Assembly (NCBI GenBank): GCA_022414725.1
Contig: CM039462.1
Coordinates: 40,087,668-40,151,667, forward strand
Reading direction: 5' to 3'
From: Microglena sp. YARC
Taxonomy: Eukaryota; Chlorophyta; Chlorophyceae; Chlamydomonadales; Chlamydomonadaceae
Length of the DNA stretch: 64,000 bases
Part shown: in pieces, positions 53,746 to 64,000 of the stretch
How the letters are laid out: every line of letters begins with the position of its first letter
How positions within the stretch are numbered: position 1 is the first letter of the stretch
The notes under the pieces: generated by a model
The model's input: the letters and a program-made list of their open reading frames with translations, nothing else
Database searches by the model: none
What the model was told of the DNA's origin: nothing
Made by a program: the position numbers and the translations under genes

Positions 53746-53843
53746 CCCCCTCGCCCCAACGACCCCCCCCTTGTGACCTCTGTTTGCAGTTTGGAGCCTG
53801 ATTGTGGTGTTGGCTCTTGAGGTAGTCCCAAAGCATTTGGGGC

Positions 53844-53883
53844 ATGGGACGCCACATCATCCATGCTTTTGCTGTTCTTGTCG
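53844..53883 (+). CDS. Unidentified gene (53.8 kb), exon 1
   Basis: ATG plus 12 more codons (MGRHIIHAFAVLV) and a split Gly, donor GTAAGT. It was chosen because the next exon continues the hydrophobic segment in frame. Confidence 0.5.
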
Positions 53884-53960
53884 GTAAGTTTTCCATTAGA
53901 CTTTCTTTTGCTTTTCTTTTGCCTTTCTCGCTGAAACCTGCTGGGTTTGAAAATACTGTA

Positions 53961-53993
<33 letters not shown>

Positions 53994-56937
53994 CAGGAGG
54001 ATGCCAGGAGCCATAGAAAGTCTGGCACAGCCCTTGTCATGGCATCGGAAAGTGGCTTCCTAGGGTCCCAGGCCCGGTGACATTCTGAGGACCTTGTTGC
54101 CCCCCCCCCCCCCCCCCCCCCCCCCAGGCCCCGTATGAACTTTTTTCCAACTTTTTTCTAACTGCTCCAAACCGCCTCTGGATAATTTCAACGACTTCGT
54201 CTCGATGCAAGCAATACTTTCAATTCAATTTTGCAAAAATTCAAATCCCATAGTTTTCAGACATTTGCAATGTAATTCAAGTTCCATTTCGAGTTCGAGT
54301 TCAAGTTCAAGCTGCTTTCTTTGTTCATGTTCTGAAAAATAGAAGATTCACTCCCATGCATACCACATGTGGCGTGGCTCTGTGTGTTCATGTTCTGACA
54401 AAGAAAGAGCCACTCTCATGCATACCGCATGTTGTGGGCTTGCCCAATTGGCAGCCTGTACATTACCCAACATAAAGACAAATAAATGTCCTCTTTACTG
54501 TCTGTTAGTTCTGTGTGTTCATGTTCTGACTAAGGAAGAGTCACTCCCATGCATACCACATGTGGCATGGCTCCGTGTTCATGGTCTGACAAAGGAAGAG
54601 TCACTCCCATGCATACCACATGTGGCGTGGCTCCGTGTTCATGGTCTGACTAAGGAAGAGTCACTCCCATGCATACCACATGTGGCGTGGCTCCGTGTGT
54701 TCATGTTCTGACTAAGGAAGAGTCACTCCCATGCATACCACATGTGGCGTGGCTCCGTGTTCATGTTCTGACTAAGGAAGAGTCACTCCCATGCATACCG
54801 CAGGCTGTACGCTTGTCCCATTGGAAGGCTGTACGTTACCCAAAATAAAGGCAAATAAATGTCCTCATACTGTCTGTTTTGTTAGTTCATGTTTTGACAA
54901 AAGAAGAGTCACTCAAATGCATACCACAGGTGGCGTGGGTCAGTGTGTTCATGTTCTGACAAAGGAAGAGTCACTCCCATGCAAACCACAGGTTTTGGGC
55001 TTGTCCCATTAGCAGGCTGTTCGCTTGTTCAATTGGCTGGCTGTGCGTTACCACAAATAAAGACAAATAAATGTCCTCATACTGTCTGTTTTGATAGTTC
55101 ATGTTTTGACAAAGGAAGAGTCACTCAAATGCATACCACAGGTGGCGTGGCTTTTTTCTTCGAGTTCTGCCAAAGGAAGAGTCACTCCGGTGCATACCAA
55201 AGGTGGCGTGGTTCTGTTCCATTGGCAGGCTGTATGCTTGTTCAATTGGCTGGCTGTGCGTTACCCCAAATAAAGACAAATAAATGTCCTCATACTGTCT
55301 GTTTTGATAGTTCATGTTCTGACAAAGGAAGAGCCACTCCCATGCATACCACAGGTGGCGTGGCTTTGTTCTTTGAGTTCCTCTGCTTCACCTGTGCTCA
55401 GACAGCCTGGCACAAGTTCATGCAAGGCATTGATGACGTCAGCACCCATGTCACCTCTCTCACTCGGGCTGTCGCTGGTGAGTGGGTGTGTGGTAAGGTA
55501 GGGGTGGATAATAACACATGTCCCAAGAGATCCCCCCCCCCGACCACCACCACCCCCACCCCCTACCCACCCACACCGCTACACAACCCCACCCCACCCC
55601 TACCTTACCACACACACACTCACCACACCACACTCGGGCTGTCGCTGGTAAGTGGATGTGTGGTAAGGTAGGGGTGGGGTGTAACACATGACCCGAGAGA
55701 TCACACCACCCGCCCTCACACCACACCATCCCACACCACACCACTAGACAACCACACCCCACCTTACCACACACACCCTCACCACACCCCTAACCAACCC
55801 CACCCCACCCCTACCTTACCACACACACCCTCACCATACCACACTCAGGCTGTCGCTGGTGAGTGAGCTGTATATATTTTGGCAGAGCCCCCCCTTTTGG
55901 GAAACGGAAGCCCCCAGGTGTCCAAGTGTCCAAGTGTCTGTCTGCCACCCTGGCCCTAACTATATCGTAAACCCTGCCTTTGGTCCGCTGCACTCGATCC
56001 CGGTGCCACCTATCGCTCCAATTCCTATCTCCGCCACTCTTCGCCAATTCTCCGCGTCGCATGCAACGCGCCAATGTTGTAGTATTTTAGTTTAGGGGTA
56101 GGACTTGTTGGAGTATGTGTGTTTGTCTTTGTGCAGTAAGCGTGGGAAGATTTTGAATGACTGTTTTGTTAGTGTGCGACGCTTCGCAAATTGAGGGACT
56201 TGGTGCGACCCCAGTGTGACACACTGCCCCCCGAACCCTTGCAGAGCTCAGAGCGCGGAGCTCAGGGGATTTGGGGGACCATTACTGACTACCGTAATTT
56301 AGCTAGACCCATGCGTTGCTGCATGAAATTGTGAGCGAGGGGCAAGGCGTCGCCAGTTTTTTTTTTTCAAATCTGAGAGTGGGTTTCTCCTAGCTATATT
56401 TTGTTAGGCCTCCTACAGGGACGGCGTGTTAGTGCTTTCTATAGCTTTCTATAGCCTTTTGAAGCTTTTTAGGGCAATTGAGGGCAAACAAAAAAAAAAC
56501 TTTTTTTTTTTGCTTTTTTTATAGCGATCTTTTTGCTAAAACGGGGTCAAAACTAGCGATCGCTATATATAGCGGAAATAGAAATCCCTGGACGTTGCAG
56601 GAAACAAACAGTGTTTCGAATCATCACGTTTGTCGCAACTCACGAGCGTTGCCCAAGTGCCCAAATACCCAAATATCAGGAGGAGATCAGTTTTGTTTTC
56701 AAATCTGAAAGTGGGTATTTCTAGCTATATGGTTCTAGGCCTCCTCCAGGGACAGCGTTTTAGTATTTTATAGCTCTTTATAGCTTTTATAGCCTTTCTA
56801 CCATTATAGGGTCAGGTGGAGGTGTCAGATCTAGGCCATACTACTTGGCCGTGATACAGTCTACCACACAAGTTAACACCCACACACCACCACCCACCCC
56901 ACCCACCCACCAACAACACATACCCACATACACATGT

Positions 56938-56972
<35 letters not shown>

Positions 56973-57103
56973 CACACACACACCACAACACACCAGCACA
57001 ACACACCAGCACCACACACCACCACCACACACTACCCACCACATACCACCAACACACACACACACACACACACAACACACATACCCCACACACAAGTACC
57101 CCT

Positions 57104-57138
<35 letters not shown>

Positions 57139-58790
57139 CACACGCACACACCACCTCCAATGTCAGGTGGAGGTGTTGGATCCAGGCCATGCTGCTTGGC
57201 CATCATACAGTGGTCCACTGCGTTTGTGTACTGCCTGCGGGACGCTCAATTGAGCCCCCTGCATCTGGGGGTCCGGGAAGCTATCGTGAAGCTGGCGAAC
57301 CTGGACCAACTAGAGGTATGTATGTAAATATAACAAGAAGATATACTGACCAACTAGAGGTATGTATATAAAAGCTGGCGAACCTGGACCAACTAGAGGT
57401 ATGTATGTAAATATAACAAGAAGATATCTCTGAGATATCTGAGATATACAATAAAAATAAAAATTAATAAAAAATTAATTCATTAACATAGAGAATTACT
57501 TAGGTCCACTGCACCAATACAGAATTACTAATACAATCCGAAATCAGGCTTGCGTCATAACTTTGCTTCCCAATTGGACAGAAACTTTGCTTCCCATAAC
57601 TTTGCTTCCCATAACTTTGCTTCCCATAACTTTGCTTCCCAATTGGACCTACAGAAAGCTGAAGAAAAAAACAGTTCACACTATTCTTGCTGGATTCCTC
57701 CAGGATATGGATTTTTCGTTAAAAAAACTGGAAAACTAAAACAAACTGATTACTGATGCCCCGCAGGATATGCTGGATGAACCCCCAAAGTCCCGCCCAC
57801 TTCTGTGCCTGGTAAGGATTTGAATTTTGATTTGAATAGTCTGAATTTGGATTTGATTAGGATTTAAACCTCCGCAGTCCCGCCCACTTCTGTGTTTGGT
57901 AAGAAAATGTATTTTATTAGGATTTGAATTTGAATTTGGATTTGATTAGGATTTGAATTTGAATTTGGATTTGATTAGGATTTGAACCTCCGCAGTCCCG
58001 CCCACTTCTGTGCCTGGTAAGAAAATGGATTTGATTAGGATTTGAATTCGAATTTGAACTTTATTAGGATTTGAACCTCCAAAGTCCCGCTTCTGTTCCT
58101 GGTAAGGATTTGGATTTGATTTGATTAGGATTGGATTGGAGGATTGGATTAGGATTGGTTTTGGATAAGGATTGGATTGATATTGGATCAGGATAAGATT
58201 CGAATTTGATTCGAATTTGATTCAAATTGGATTGGATTAGCATTTGATTGGATACAAATTGGATTTGAGGATTGGATTTAGATTCGGATTAGATTCGGAT
58301 TGGATTCGGATTGGATTCGGATTCGGATTGCGTTGGAGGATTGGATTCAGATTGGATTGGGATTGGATTATGATTAGGATTGGGATTGGATTAGGATTGG
58401 ATTAGATTGGATTATTACATGCTTCTTCGCCATGGGTTGCTGTGTTGGTATAATGATTGTTTGGTGTGGTCAAGCCAGTGGGCTGCAGGTTGTAGAATTA
58501 AATGAGCACTGTGGCACGAACTCAGGGCCCCCGTGGGTATAATGGTTGTTTGGGGTTCAGTTCATCAGTGCTTTTTCTTTTTAAGCCTTTCATATACGGT
58601 TGGGCGAATCCCTTTAGCCGATTTGGCCTACCCCTGGACTGTAAAATACATACATACATGCTTCTTCGCCATGGGTTGCTTTGAAATGAATGCATTGTTG
58701 GCGTGAGGGTAATAATCTGCTATCGTTTTATAGTTTTGTTGTTGAGCTTGTCCTCATGCAACAGCCTGCACTCATTGGGGATGACCTGTG
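53844..58790 (+). CDS. Partial unidentified membrane-anchored protein gene, five exons
   Basis: Exons 53844-53883, 55355-55477, 57167-57315, 57767-57811 and 58765-58790 are bounded by AG/GT and join without stops. The start reads MGRHIIHAFAVLVGGVALFF then EFLCFTC, a strong N-terminal hydrophobic segment (about residues 4-28), followed by TAWHKFMQGIDDVSTHVTSL and later LGVREAIVKLANLDQLED and KSRPLLCL. I do not recognise the family. A signal anchor suggests a membrane or secretory-pathway protein. Nearly every exon has intronic copies of its junctions. The fifth exon could instead begin at 58,747 (adding LVLMQQ). The 3' end was not found. Confidence 0.55.
53960..54127 (+). repeat. (ATT)n and poly-C tracts
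   Basis: TTATTATTA at 53,962-53,990 and about 27 C at 54,099-54,125, inside intron 1. Confidence 0.95.
54340..55354 (+). repeat. Array of exon 2 acceptor copies (~63 to 190 bp units)
   Basis: About ten units repeat GTTCATGTTCTGACTAAGGA, AGAGTCACTCCCATGCATAC and CACATGTGGCGTGGC. The last unit is the real acceptor (CATACCACAG) with the first bases of exon 2 (GTGGCGTGGC). Longer units also contain a TACCCCAAATAAAGACAAAT-like block. Confidence 0.92.
55355..55477 (+). CDS. Unidentified gene (53.8 kb), exon 2
   Basis: ATACCACAG acceptor, 123 nt, donor GTGAGT. Product GVALFFEFLCFTCAQTAWHK then FMQGIDDVSTHVTSLTRAVA. Phases fit exons 1 and 3. Confidence 0.62.
55478..55870 (+). repeat. Copies of exon 2 donor in CACC-rich intron
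   Basis: CACTCGGGCTGTCGCTGGTAA at 55,631-55,652 and CACTCAGGCTGTCGCTGGTG at 55,841-55,862 repeat the exon 2 end with a donor. ACCTTACCACACACACCCTC units fill the rest. Confidence 0.9.
55878..56074 (-). repeat. Dispersed repeat family D, diverged minus copy
   Basis: TTTTGGCAGAGCCCCCCCTTT leads and the CGCCAATTCTCCGCGTCGCA end closes it, as in the other family D copies. Confidence 0.65.
56172..56345 (+). repeat. Dispersed repeat family H, copy 2
   Basis: Matches 28,196-28,385: AAATTGAGGGACTTGGTGCG, ACACTGCCCCCCGAAC, TAATTTAGCTAGACCCATGC. Confidence 0.6.
56395..56810 (+). repeat. Family I repeat in tandem (two copies)
   Basis: AGTGGGT-TTCTAGCTATAT, AGGCCTCCTACAGGGACGGC and AGTGCTTTCTATAGC occur at 56,378-56,475 and again at 56,708-56,805. 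The first also holds CTAAAACGGGGTCAAAACTA, shared with the minus copy at 10,366. Confidence 0.7.
56808..57166 (+). repeat. Exon 3 acceptor copy, CACC/CA tracts and two poly-C runs
   Basis: GTCAGGTGGAGGTGTCAGATC and TAGGCCATACTACTTGGCC at 56,811-56,853 duplicate the exon 3 5' end (57,162-57,205). Poly-C runs lie at 56,939-56,971 and 57,107-57,136. Confidence 0.9.
57167..57315 (+). CDS. Unidentified gene (53.8 kb), exon 3
   Basis: AATGTCAG acceptor, 149 nt, donor GTATGT. Product GGVGSRPCCLAIIQWSTAFV, YCLRDAQLSPLHLGVREAIV, KLANLDQLE. The exon end and donor are repeated at 57,372-57,425. Confidence 0.62.
57555..57650 (+). repeat. CATAACTTTGCTTCC tandem repeat
   Basis: Five 15 bp CATAACTTTGCTTCC units, the last ones bordered by CAATTGGAC at both ends. 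Confidence 0.95.
57767..57811 (+). CDS. Unidentified gene (53.8 kb), exon 4
   Basis: GCCCCGCAG acceptor, 15 codons (DMLDEPPKSRPLLCL), donor GTAAGG, phase 0 at both ends. Its second half recurs as microexon-like copies downstream. Confidence 0.55.
57820..58420 (+). repeat. GGATTTGATTA / GGATTGGATT low-complexity repeat
   Basis: Degenerate 6-12 bp units fill the intron after exon 4. Confidence 0.9.
57870..58110 (+). repeat. Microexon-like copies of exon 4
   Basis: TCCGCAG + TCCCGCCCACTTCTGTGTTTG + GTAAG at 57,871-57,903 and TCCGCAG + TCCCGCCCACTTCTGTGCCTG + GTAAG at 57,989-58,021 each keep an acceptor, 21 in-frame bases (SRPLLCL) and a donor. A third at 58,077-58,112 has lost the acceptor consensus and some bases. 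Confidence 0.85.
58508..58655 (+). repeat. Family C retroposon-like repeat, copy 3
   Basis: CACTGTGGCACGAACTCAGG to GGCCTACCCCTGGACTGTA with an (ATAC)n tail. The flanking ATGCTTCTTCGCCATGGGTT occurs on both sides (58,419 and 58,659), a 20 bp direct repeat consistent with a long target duplication or local duplication. Confidence 0.7.
58765..58790 (+). CDS. Unidentified gene (53.8 kb), candidate exon 5
   Basis: ATGCAACAG acceptor, 26 nt (PALIGDDL plus TG), donor GTGAGG. An upstream acceptor TTGTTGAG would give a longer in-frame exon. Small and weak. Confidence 0.35.
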
Positions 58791-58799
58791 GTGAGGGGA

Positions 58800-58960
58800 A
58801 GTATGTGTGTGTGTGTTTGTGTGTGTGGGGGGGTTATGTGGGAGTGGGTTTGTGTGGGTGTTAGTGTGTGTATGTGTGTGTGTGCGGGGGGTGGTGTGGT
58901 GGTGGTGGTGGTGGGGTGGTGGGCTGTGTGGTGGTGTGTGTGTGTGGGGGGGGGGCGTTG
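58800..58960 (+). repeat. GT/GGT microsatellites
   Basis: GTGTGTGT, GGTGGTGG and poly-G tracts in the intron after exon 5. Confidence 0.95.
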
Positions 58961-59007
58961 TTTGGAAAGATGGGGGGCAAGGGGGTTGCTGTGATATGTG
59001 ATATTAC

Positions 59008-59216
59008 ATTGTTGGCTGAGCCCCCCCTTCTGAGGGGGCGAGAGCCCCCAGATTCACCCCGTTGTCCATCCGTCCGACTGACGACCCAGACAAAGCCTGT
59101 CACGTTAGCCAACTGTCTCATAACTAACTGGCTTCGTTGAGCTCCTCTGTTGCCACCTGTTGTTCCGTTGCCAACTCTCTCTGCAAATTTTCTTCGCCGC
59201 TTGCGACGCTGCTCAG
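59008..59216 (-). repeat. Dispersed repeat family D, minus copy
   Basis: GAGCCCCCCCTTCTGAGGGGG palindrome first, then CATAACTAACTGGCTTCG, GCCAACTCTCTCTGCAAATT and the GCTTGCGACGCTGC end. Confidence 0.7.
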
Positions 59217-59227
59217 TCACTTTTGCA

Positions 59228-59345
59228 TTTTTTGCTACGAGTATCAGCTTCTAGGCAGCTCCCTTTCCCTGTCTCTGGGCCAAACATTGAGCTAGAGTGT
59301 ATGAAAGCTGATGGGACCGGCATTCAAATGCAGCTCAGAGCTTTT
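59228..59345 (+). repeat. Family E repeat
   Basis: TTTTTGCTACGAGTATCAGC then CTTCTAGGCAGCTCCCTTTC and TCTCTGGGCCAAACATT, extending into TGATGGGACCGGCATTC. Confidence 0.55.
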
Positions 59346-59666
59346 GGCTTGCCCCAGCGGCTGGCTGATGGAGCTGGCGGGAAGCTGCCATGCGTATCCC
59401 CCAAAAGCCCCTCCTGGTGGGGGGTGGGGGTGGGGGTGGGTGAGGGGGAGTGCAGAAGGAGGCATGTGGAGTGGAGGAGATGCTGAGTGGGGGTAGTTGA
59501 GGAGAGGGGGGGACACCACTTGGCATGTCAGCTGCATTGTGGGCGTGTGGTGTGGTAGTGCTTGTACTGCCCAGTTGTACTTCACGCGTAGACAATGAGT
59601 AGCCTGAAAGCTGATAGACCTTTTTCTTCTTTTTTCTTACAATTCCAAGTCACATACCTTGTTGTT

Positions 59667-59870
59667 GTCCGGACCAGGGTACTTCCATTGACCAAATTGG
59701 CCTGCGCTTTAGCGCACTTGAAAAACTGCGCTTTGTAGTGCAAAAAGCGCAAAAACTGCTTGCTGCACTCATAGGGGGTTGCAAAACACTGCGAGAAACG
59801 CGCAGTGGGGCTCAAAAAGCCAGCGCAAGCGCACGCAAAAGCGCGCGCTTGGAAGTACCCTGGTCCGGAC
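59667..59870 (+). mobile_element. hAT-like MITE, copy 5, perfect 8 bp target duplication
   Basis: Body 59,675-59,862 has TIRs CAGGGTACTTCC and GGAAGTACCCTG. It is flanked on both sides by GTCCGGAC (59,667-59,674 and 59,863-59,870). The interior is close to copies 1 and 3. Confidence 0.92.
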
Positions 59871-59879
59871 ACCTCTCAG

Positions 59880-61060
59880 GAGGCAGGTCGACTTCCGCTT
59901 CTGCAGACAGAACTATCTCTGGTCAAGTGCTTAAGGGCAGTCTAGATAACCAGCCAAGGCAGCCAGGTAATAGTAGGAACTTACCTCCCTTGCACCTACC
60001 TTGTCGTAGTTAGGCCATCTTGTAGGAGGCAGGCCGACTGCTGCTTGTGCAGCCAGGGGGGCTGCCTTCAGGCGAAAATCCGTTTTGCAAAAACAAAAGA
60101 GGCCACGCTCTTACTTCTCTGCCCTTGCACCTCACCGGGTGTAGTTTGGCCACCTCTTAGAAGGCAGGCCGACTTCCGCTTGTGCAGCCAGGGGAGCTGC
60201 CTGAAAATGAAAATCCGTTTTTCAACAAAATAAAAGAGGCTATGCTCTTACTTCTCAGTCCTTGCACCTACCTTGTTTTAGTCAGGCCATCTTTTTGTTG
60301 TGGGCAGGTCGACTGCTGCTTGTGCAGCCAGGGGAGCTCCCTGAGAGCGAAAATCTGTTATGCAAAAACAAAAGAGGCTATGCTCATACTTCTCTGCCCT
60401 TGCACCTACCTTGTCGTAGTCAGGCCATCGTTTTGTCGTAGGCAGGCTGTCTGCTGCTTGTGCAGCCAGGGGAGCTGCCTTCAGGCCAAAATCCGTTTTG
60501 CAACAAAATAAAAGAGGCTACGCTCTTACTTCTCTGCCCTTGCACCTCACCGGTTGTATTTTGGCCACCTCTTAGAAGGCAGGCCGACTTCCGCTTGTGC
60601 AGCCAGGGGAGCTGCCTGAAGGCGTAAATCAGTTTTGCAAAACAAAACAAAAGGCTACACCCTTACTTCTTTATCCTTGCACCTCACCGGGTGTAGTTTG
60701 GCCACCTCTAAGAAGGCAGGCTGACTGCTGCTTGTGCAGCCAGTGGAGTTGCCTCAAGGCGAAAATCCTTTTTGGCAAAAAAGGGGAGCTGCCTTTTTTT
60801 TTTGAGCCACCTTGTTGTAGTTGGCCGCCTCCTAGGAGGCAGGCTGACTTCCGCCTCCACAGCCAGGACCATCTCTGGTCTGGTGCTTCAGGGCAGAAAT
60901 TGAAATTGAAATTGTTACATCCGTGTAATACAGTTACTCACAGGACGTGAAGTTAAGGACACCATAGCGTAAGCCGGAGCTAGCTATAGTCACCGTAGGG
61001 GCACCACAGTGTTTAGTGCAGACTGAATAGCCAGCCAGGGCAGCCAGGTAATAGCCGAAA
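59880..61060. repeat. ~140 bp tandem array, possibly exon-derived
   Basis: Six to seven units repeat GGCAGGCCGACTTCCGCTTG, TGCAGCCAGGGGAGCTGCCT, GCGAAAATCCGTTTTGCAA, AGAGGCTACGCTCTTACTTC and TGCCCTTGCACCTACCTTG. On the minus strand GTCGTAG/ACAAG|GTAGGTGCAAGG resembles a donor junction, and on plus GCAGCCAG|GTAATAG appears at both ends. The parent exon was not identified with confidence. Confidence 0.75.
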
Positions 61061-61149
61061 CTAAAAGCTACGCTCTTACTTCTCTGTCCTTGCACCTGTA
61101 AAAAAAGGGGAGCTGCCTTAAGGCAAAAATCGTTTTTGTAAATAACAAA

Positions 61150-62800
61150 ACTAACTTTTTTTTTAGAGCAGCCTTGTCTGTCTACCGAATTTCAGTTTGC
61201 AACCAACCTTCTATTTGCAACTCTATCGCCCTGCTCATACAACATCCATCAGGTGCGCACCATGCCAATCTTGGACCCGGATAGGTAGAACAGCCTTGTC
61301 TATTTACTGACCTTCTGTTCGCAACCAACCTTATATTAACAACTCCATCGCCCTGCTCATACATCCATCAGGTTTGCACCATGCCAATCCTGGACTCGGC
61401 AAGAGAGAGCAGCCTTGTCTAAGTACCGATATTATTTTCGCAACCAACCCTCTCTTTGCAACCAATCTTATATTTGCAACTTCATCGTCCTGCTCATACA
61501 TCCATCAGGTTCGCACCATGGCCATCCTTGACTCTGCTAGGTAGAGCCGCCTTGTCTATCTACCGCCCCTCTGTTCGCAACCAACCTTCTACTTGCAACT
61601 CCATCACCCCGCCCATACAACATCCATCAGGTCCGCACCATGCCAATCCTGGACGCTGCTAGGTAGAGCCGCCTTGTCTATCTACCGCCCCTCTGTTCGC
61701 AACCAACCTTCTACTTGCAACTCCATCACCCCGCCCATACAACATCCATCAGGTTCGCACCATGCCAATCCTGGACGCTGCTAGGTAGAGCCGCCTTGTC
61801 TATCTACCGCCCCTCTGTTCGCAACCAACCTTCTACTTGCAACTCCATCACCCCGCCCATACAACATCCATCAGGTTCGCAACATGCCAATCCTGGACGC
61901 TGCTAGGTAGAGCAGCCTTGTCTATCTATCACCGCCCCTCTGTTCACAACCAACCTTCTACTTGCAACTCCATCACCCCGCCCATACAACATCCATCAGG
62001 TTCGCACCATGCCAATCCTGGACGCTGCTAGGTAGAGCAGCCTTGTCTATCTATCACCGCCCCTCTGTTCGCAACCAACCTTCTATTTGCAACTCCATCG
62101 CCCGGCCCATACAACAACCGTCAGGCTCGCACCATGCCAATCCTGGACCCTGCTAGGTAGAGCCGCCTTGTCTAACTACCGCCCTTCTATTTGCAACCAA
62201 CCTTCTATTTGCAACTTCATCGCCCTGCTCATGCATCCATCAGGTTTGCACCATGGCCATCCTGGAGTCGGTAAGGGAGAGCAGCCTTGTCTATCTACCA
62301 ACCTTCTATTTGCAACTTGATCGCCCTGCCCATGCAACTTCCATCAGGTTCGCACCATGCCAATCCTGGACTCCGCAAAAGAGAGCAGCCTTGTCTATCT
62401 ACCGATCTTCTCGCAACCAACCTTCTATTTGCAACCAACCTTCTATTTGCAACCAACCTTCTTTTTGCAACCAACCTTCTATTTGCAACCAACCAACCTA
62501 TTTGCAACTTCATCGCCCTGCTCATACATCCATCAGGTTTGGAGTTCAGGTCACCCGTGCTTTTTCTGTTTAAGCCCTTCCTATATGGTTGGGCAAGTCC
62601 CTTTAGCCTATTTGGTCTACCCCTGGACTGTAACATACATACAGGCTCGCACCATGGCCATCCTGGACTGTAACATACATACAGGCTCGCACCATGGCCA
62701 TCCTCGACTCGGCAAGGGAGAGTAGCCTTGTCTATCTACCGCCCTTCTGTTTGCAACCAACCTTGTATTTGCAACTCCATCGCCCTGCTCATACATCCAT
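61150..62800 (+). repeat. Array of acceptor copies for the 62.8 kb exon (~122-125 bp units)
   Basis: About a dozen units repeat CATCCATCAGGTTCGCACCA, TGCCAATCCTGGACGCTGC, GAGCAGCCTTGTCTATCTAC and GCAACCAACCTTCTATTTGC. The CATCAG + GTTCGCACCATGGCCATCC part is the acceptor and first bases of the exon at 62,804. A family C insertion interrupts the array at 62,540-62,640. Confidence 0.92.
62545..62640 (+). repeat. Family C repeat, 5'-truncated copy
   Basis: Only the 3' part is present (TTCAGGTCACCCGTGCTTTT to GTCTACCCCTGGACTGTAAC) with an ACATAC tail. The tail is duplicated in the following bases. Confidence 0.65.
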
Positions 62801-62803
62801 CAG

Positions 62804-62982
62804 GTTCGCACCATGGCCATCCTGGACTCGGCAAGGGAGAGCAGCCTAGTCTATCTACCGACGCACAGCAGGATTGCCAATGCCTTGGACGGCATGGAGA
62901 TCGGTATGGTGAAGATAGTGAATTCAATGGATCGGACGTGCGCCTTGCCCACACACGCATCTGCAAACCTCTTCCAAGCCAG
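62804..62982 (+). CDS. Unidentified exon, possibly continuing the 53.8 kb gene
   Basis: CATCCATCAG acceptor, 179 nt, donor GTACAC. Product VRTMAILDSARESSLVYLPT, HSRIANALDGMEIGMVKIVN, SMDRTCALPTHASANLFQA. Both junctions are tandemly copied, acceptor side upstream and donor side downstream, exactly as at recognised exons. The phase does not join candidate exon 5 directly, so at least one exon is missing between them or this is another gene. The family is not recognised. Confidence 0.5.
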
Positions 62983-63935
62983 GTACACTGTGGAAAGTGT
63001 GGTGTGGTGTGGCGTGGTGTTGTGTGTGTTGAAGATAGTGATTGCAATGGATCGGACGTGCGCCTTGCCCACACATGCACCTGCGAATCTCTTCCAAGGC
63101 AGGTTCACTGTGGGAAGTGTGGTGTGGTGTCATGTGGCGTGGTGTGGAGTGTGGTGTGGTGTTGGGTGGGGTGAAGATAGTGAATGCAATGGATCGGTCA
63201 TGCTCCTGACCCACACACACACCTGCAAACCTCTTCTTTGTGGAAATTGTGGTGTGGTGTGGTGTCATGTGGCGTGGTGTGGCGTGGTGTCGCATGGCGT
63301 GGTGTGGCGTGTGGCATGGTGTTGCGTGTGGTGAAGATAGTGAATGCAATGGATCAGTTGTGCTCCTGACCCACACACGCACCTGCAAACCTCTTCCAAG
63401 CCAGGTACGCTATGGGAAGTGTGATGTGGTGTGGTGCCATGTGGTGTGGCGTGGCGTGGTGTCCCATGGCGTGGTGTGGCGTGTGGCATGGTGTTGCGTG
63501 TGGTGAAGATAGTGAATGCAATGGATCAGTTGTGCTCCTAAAACTTACACGCACCTGCAAACCTCTTCCAAGCCAGGTACGCTGTGGGAAGTGTGATGTG
63601 GTGTGGTGTCATGTGGCGTGGTGTGGCGTGGTGTCGCATGGCGTGGTGTGGCGTGTGGCATGGTGTTGCGTGTGGTGAAGATAGTGAATGCAATGGATCA
63701 GTTGTGCTCCTAAAACTTACACGCACCTGCAAACCTCTTCCAAGCCAGGTACGCTGTGGGAAGTGTGATGTGGTGTGGTGTCATGTGGCGTGGTGTGGCG
63801 TGGTGTCGCATGGCGTGGTGTGGCGTGTGGTGTGGTGTTGCGTGTGGTGAAGATAGTGAATGCAATGGATCAGTTGTGCTCCTAACCCACACACGCACCT
63901 GTAAACCTCTTCCAAACTTGGTGATCTGGGGGAAG
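62983..63935 (+). repeat. Array of donor copies of the 62.8 kb exon (130-172 bp units)
   Basis: Six copies of GTGAAGATAGTGAATGCAAT, GCACCTGCAAACCTCTTCC and AAGCCAGGTACGCTGTGGG occur. The last intervals (63,333, 63,505, 63,677, 63,849) are exactly 172 bp apart. GTGGTGTGGCGTGTGGC filler separates them. The first copies keep the VKIVNAMDRTCALPTHAPAN frame; later ones acquire substitutions. Confidence 0.93.
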
Positions 63936-64000
63936 TGGCAGACACATTAGGGATTGTTTCAAGGAAAGGAACCAATGTCTTCTGATAGCACCATGTGGCG

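Overview
This is a repeat-saturated nuclear window from an intron-rich eukaryote. The evidence is GT-AG introns with consistent phases, very small exons (26 to 64 nt), tRNA-type SINE fragments, hAT-type MITEs, a LINE remnant, abundant micro/minisatellites and a 15 kb satellite. There is no operon structure. A short interstitial TTTAGGG-type run near 17.21 kb and the general style fit a green-lineage protist (a prasinophyte-like alga is my guess), but the species cannot be fixed from the sequence.

The clearest gene runs on the minus strand from 23,868 to 3,298. Eleven exons could be placed by splice sites, reading phase and family motifs. They join in frame to an 845-residue EXD2-like protein: N-terminal membrane segment, DEDDy 3'-5' exonuclease domain (Exo I, II and III all present), a roughly 300-residue repetitive Ala/Ser/Pro-rich insert, an HNH-like zinc domain (CxxC...HD...CxxCH) and the family's C-terminal WR-HFL / LPP-WSVD block. 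A short open exon at 2,107-2,328 may end another minus-strand gene.

On the plus strand two partial genes are supported by phase-consistent exon chains: one from 26,740 to 32,565 (five exons, product not recognised) and one beginning with an ATG and membrane segment at 53,844 and running to at least 58,790 (product not recognised). A further exon at 62,804-62,982 belongs to that gene or a neighbour.

The striking property of the window is that almost every exon is flanked, inside its intron, by a tandem array of degenerate copies of its own splice junction (exon end plus splice site plus adjoining intron). This is seen for at least nine of the eleven EXD2-like exons and for the exons of both plus-strand genes. 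Some copies still look spliceable, for example two in-frame 21 nt microexons near 57.9 and 58.0 kb.

Between the exons lie a hAT-like MITE family with 8 bp target duplications (four good copies and a fifth with one mismatch), a separate 1,065 bp hAT-like element, an inverted pair of tRNA-derived SINEs, several unnamed dispersed repeats and a ~196 bp near-perfect hairpin. From 32.77 to 47.88 kb there is a 34 bp satellite with 68 bp higher-order structure; parts of it carry dense indels and it ends in a 1,000-N gap.
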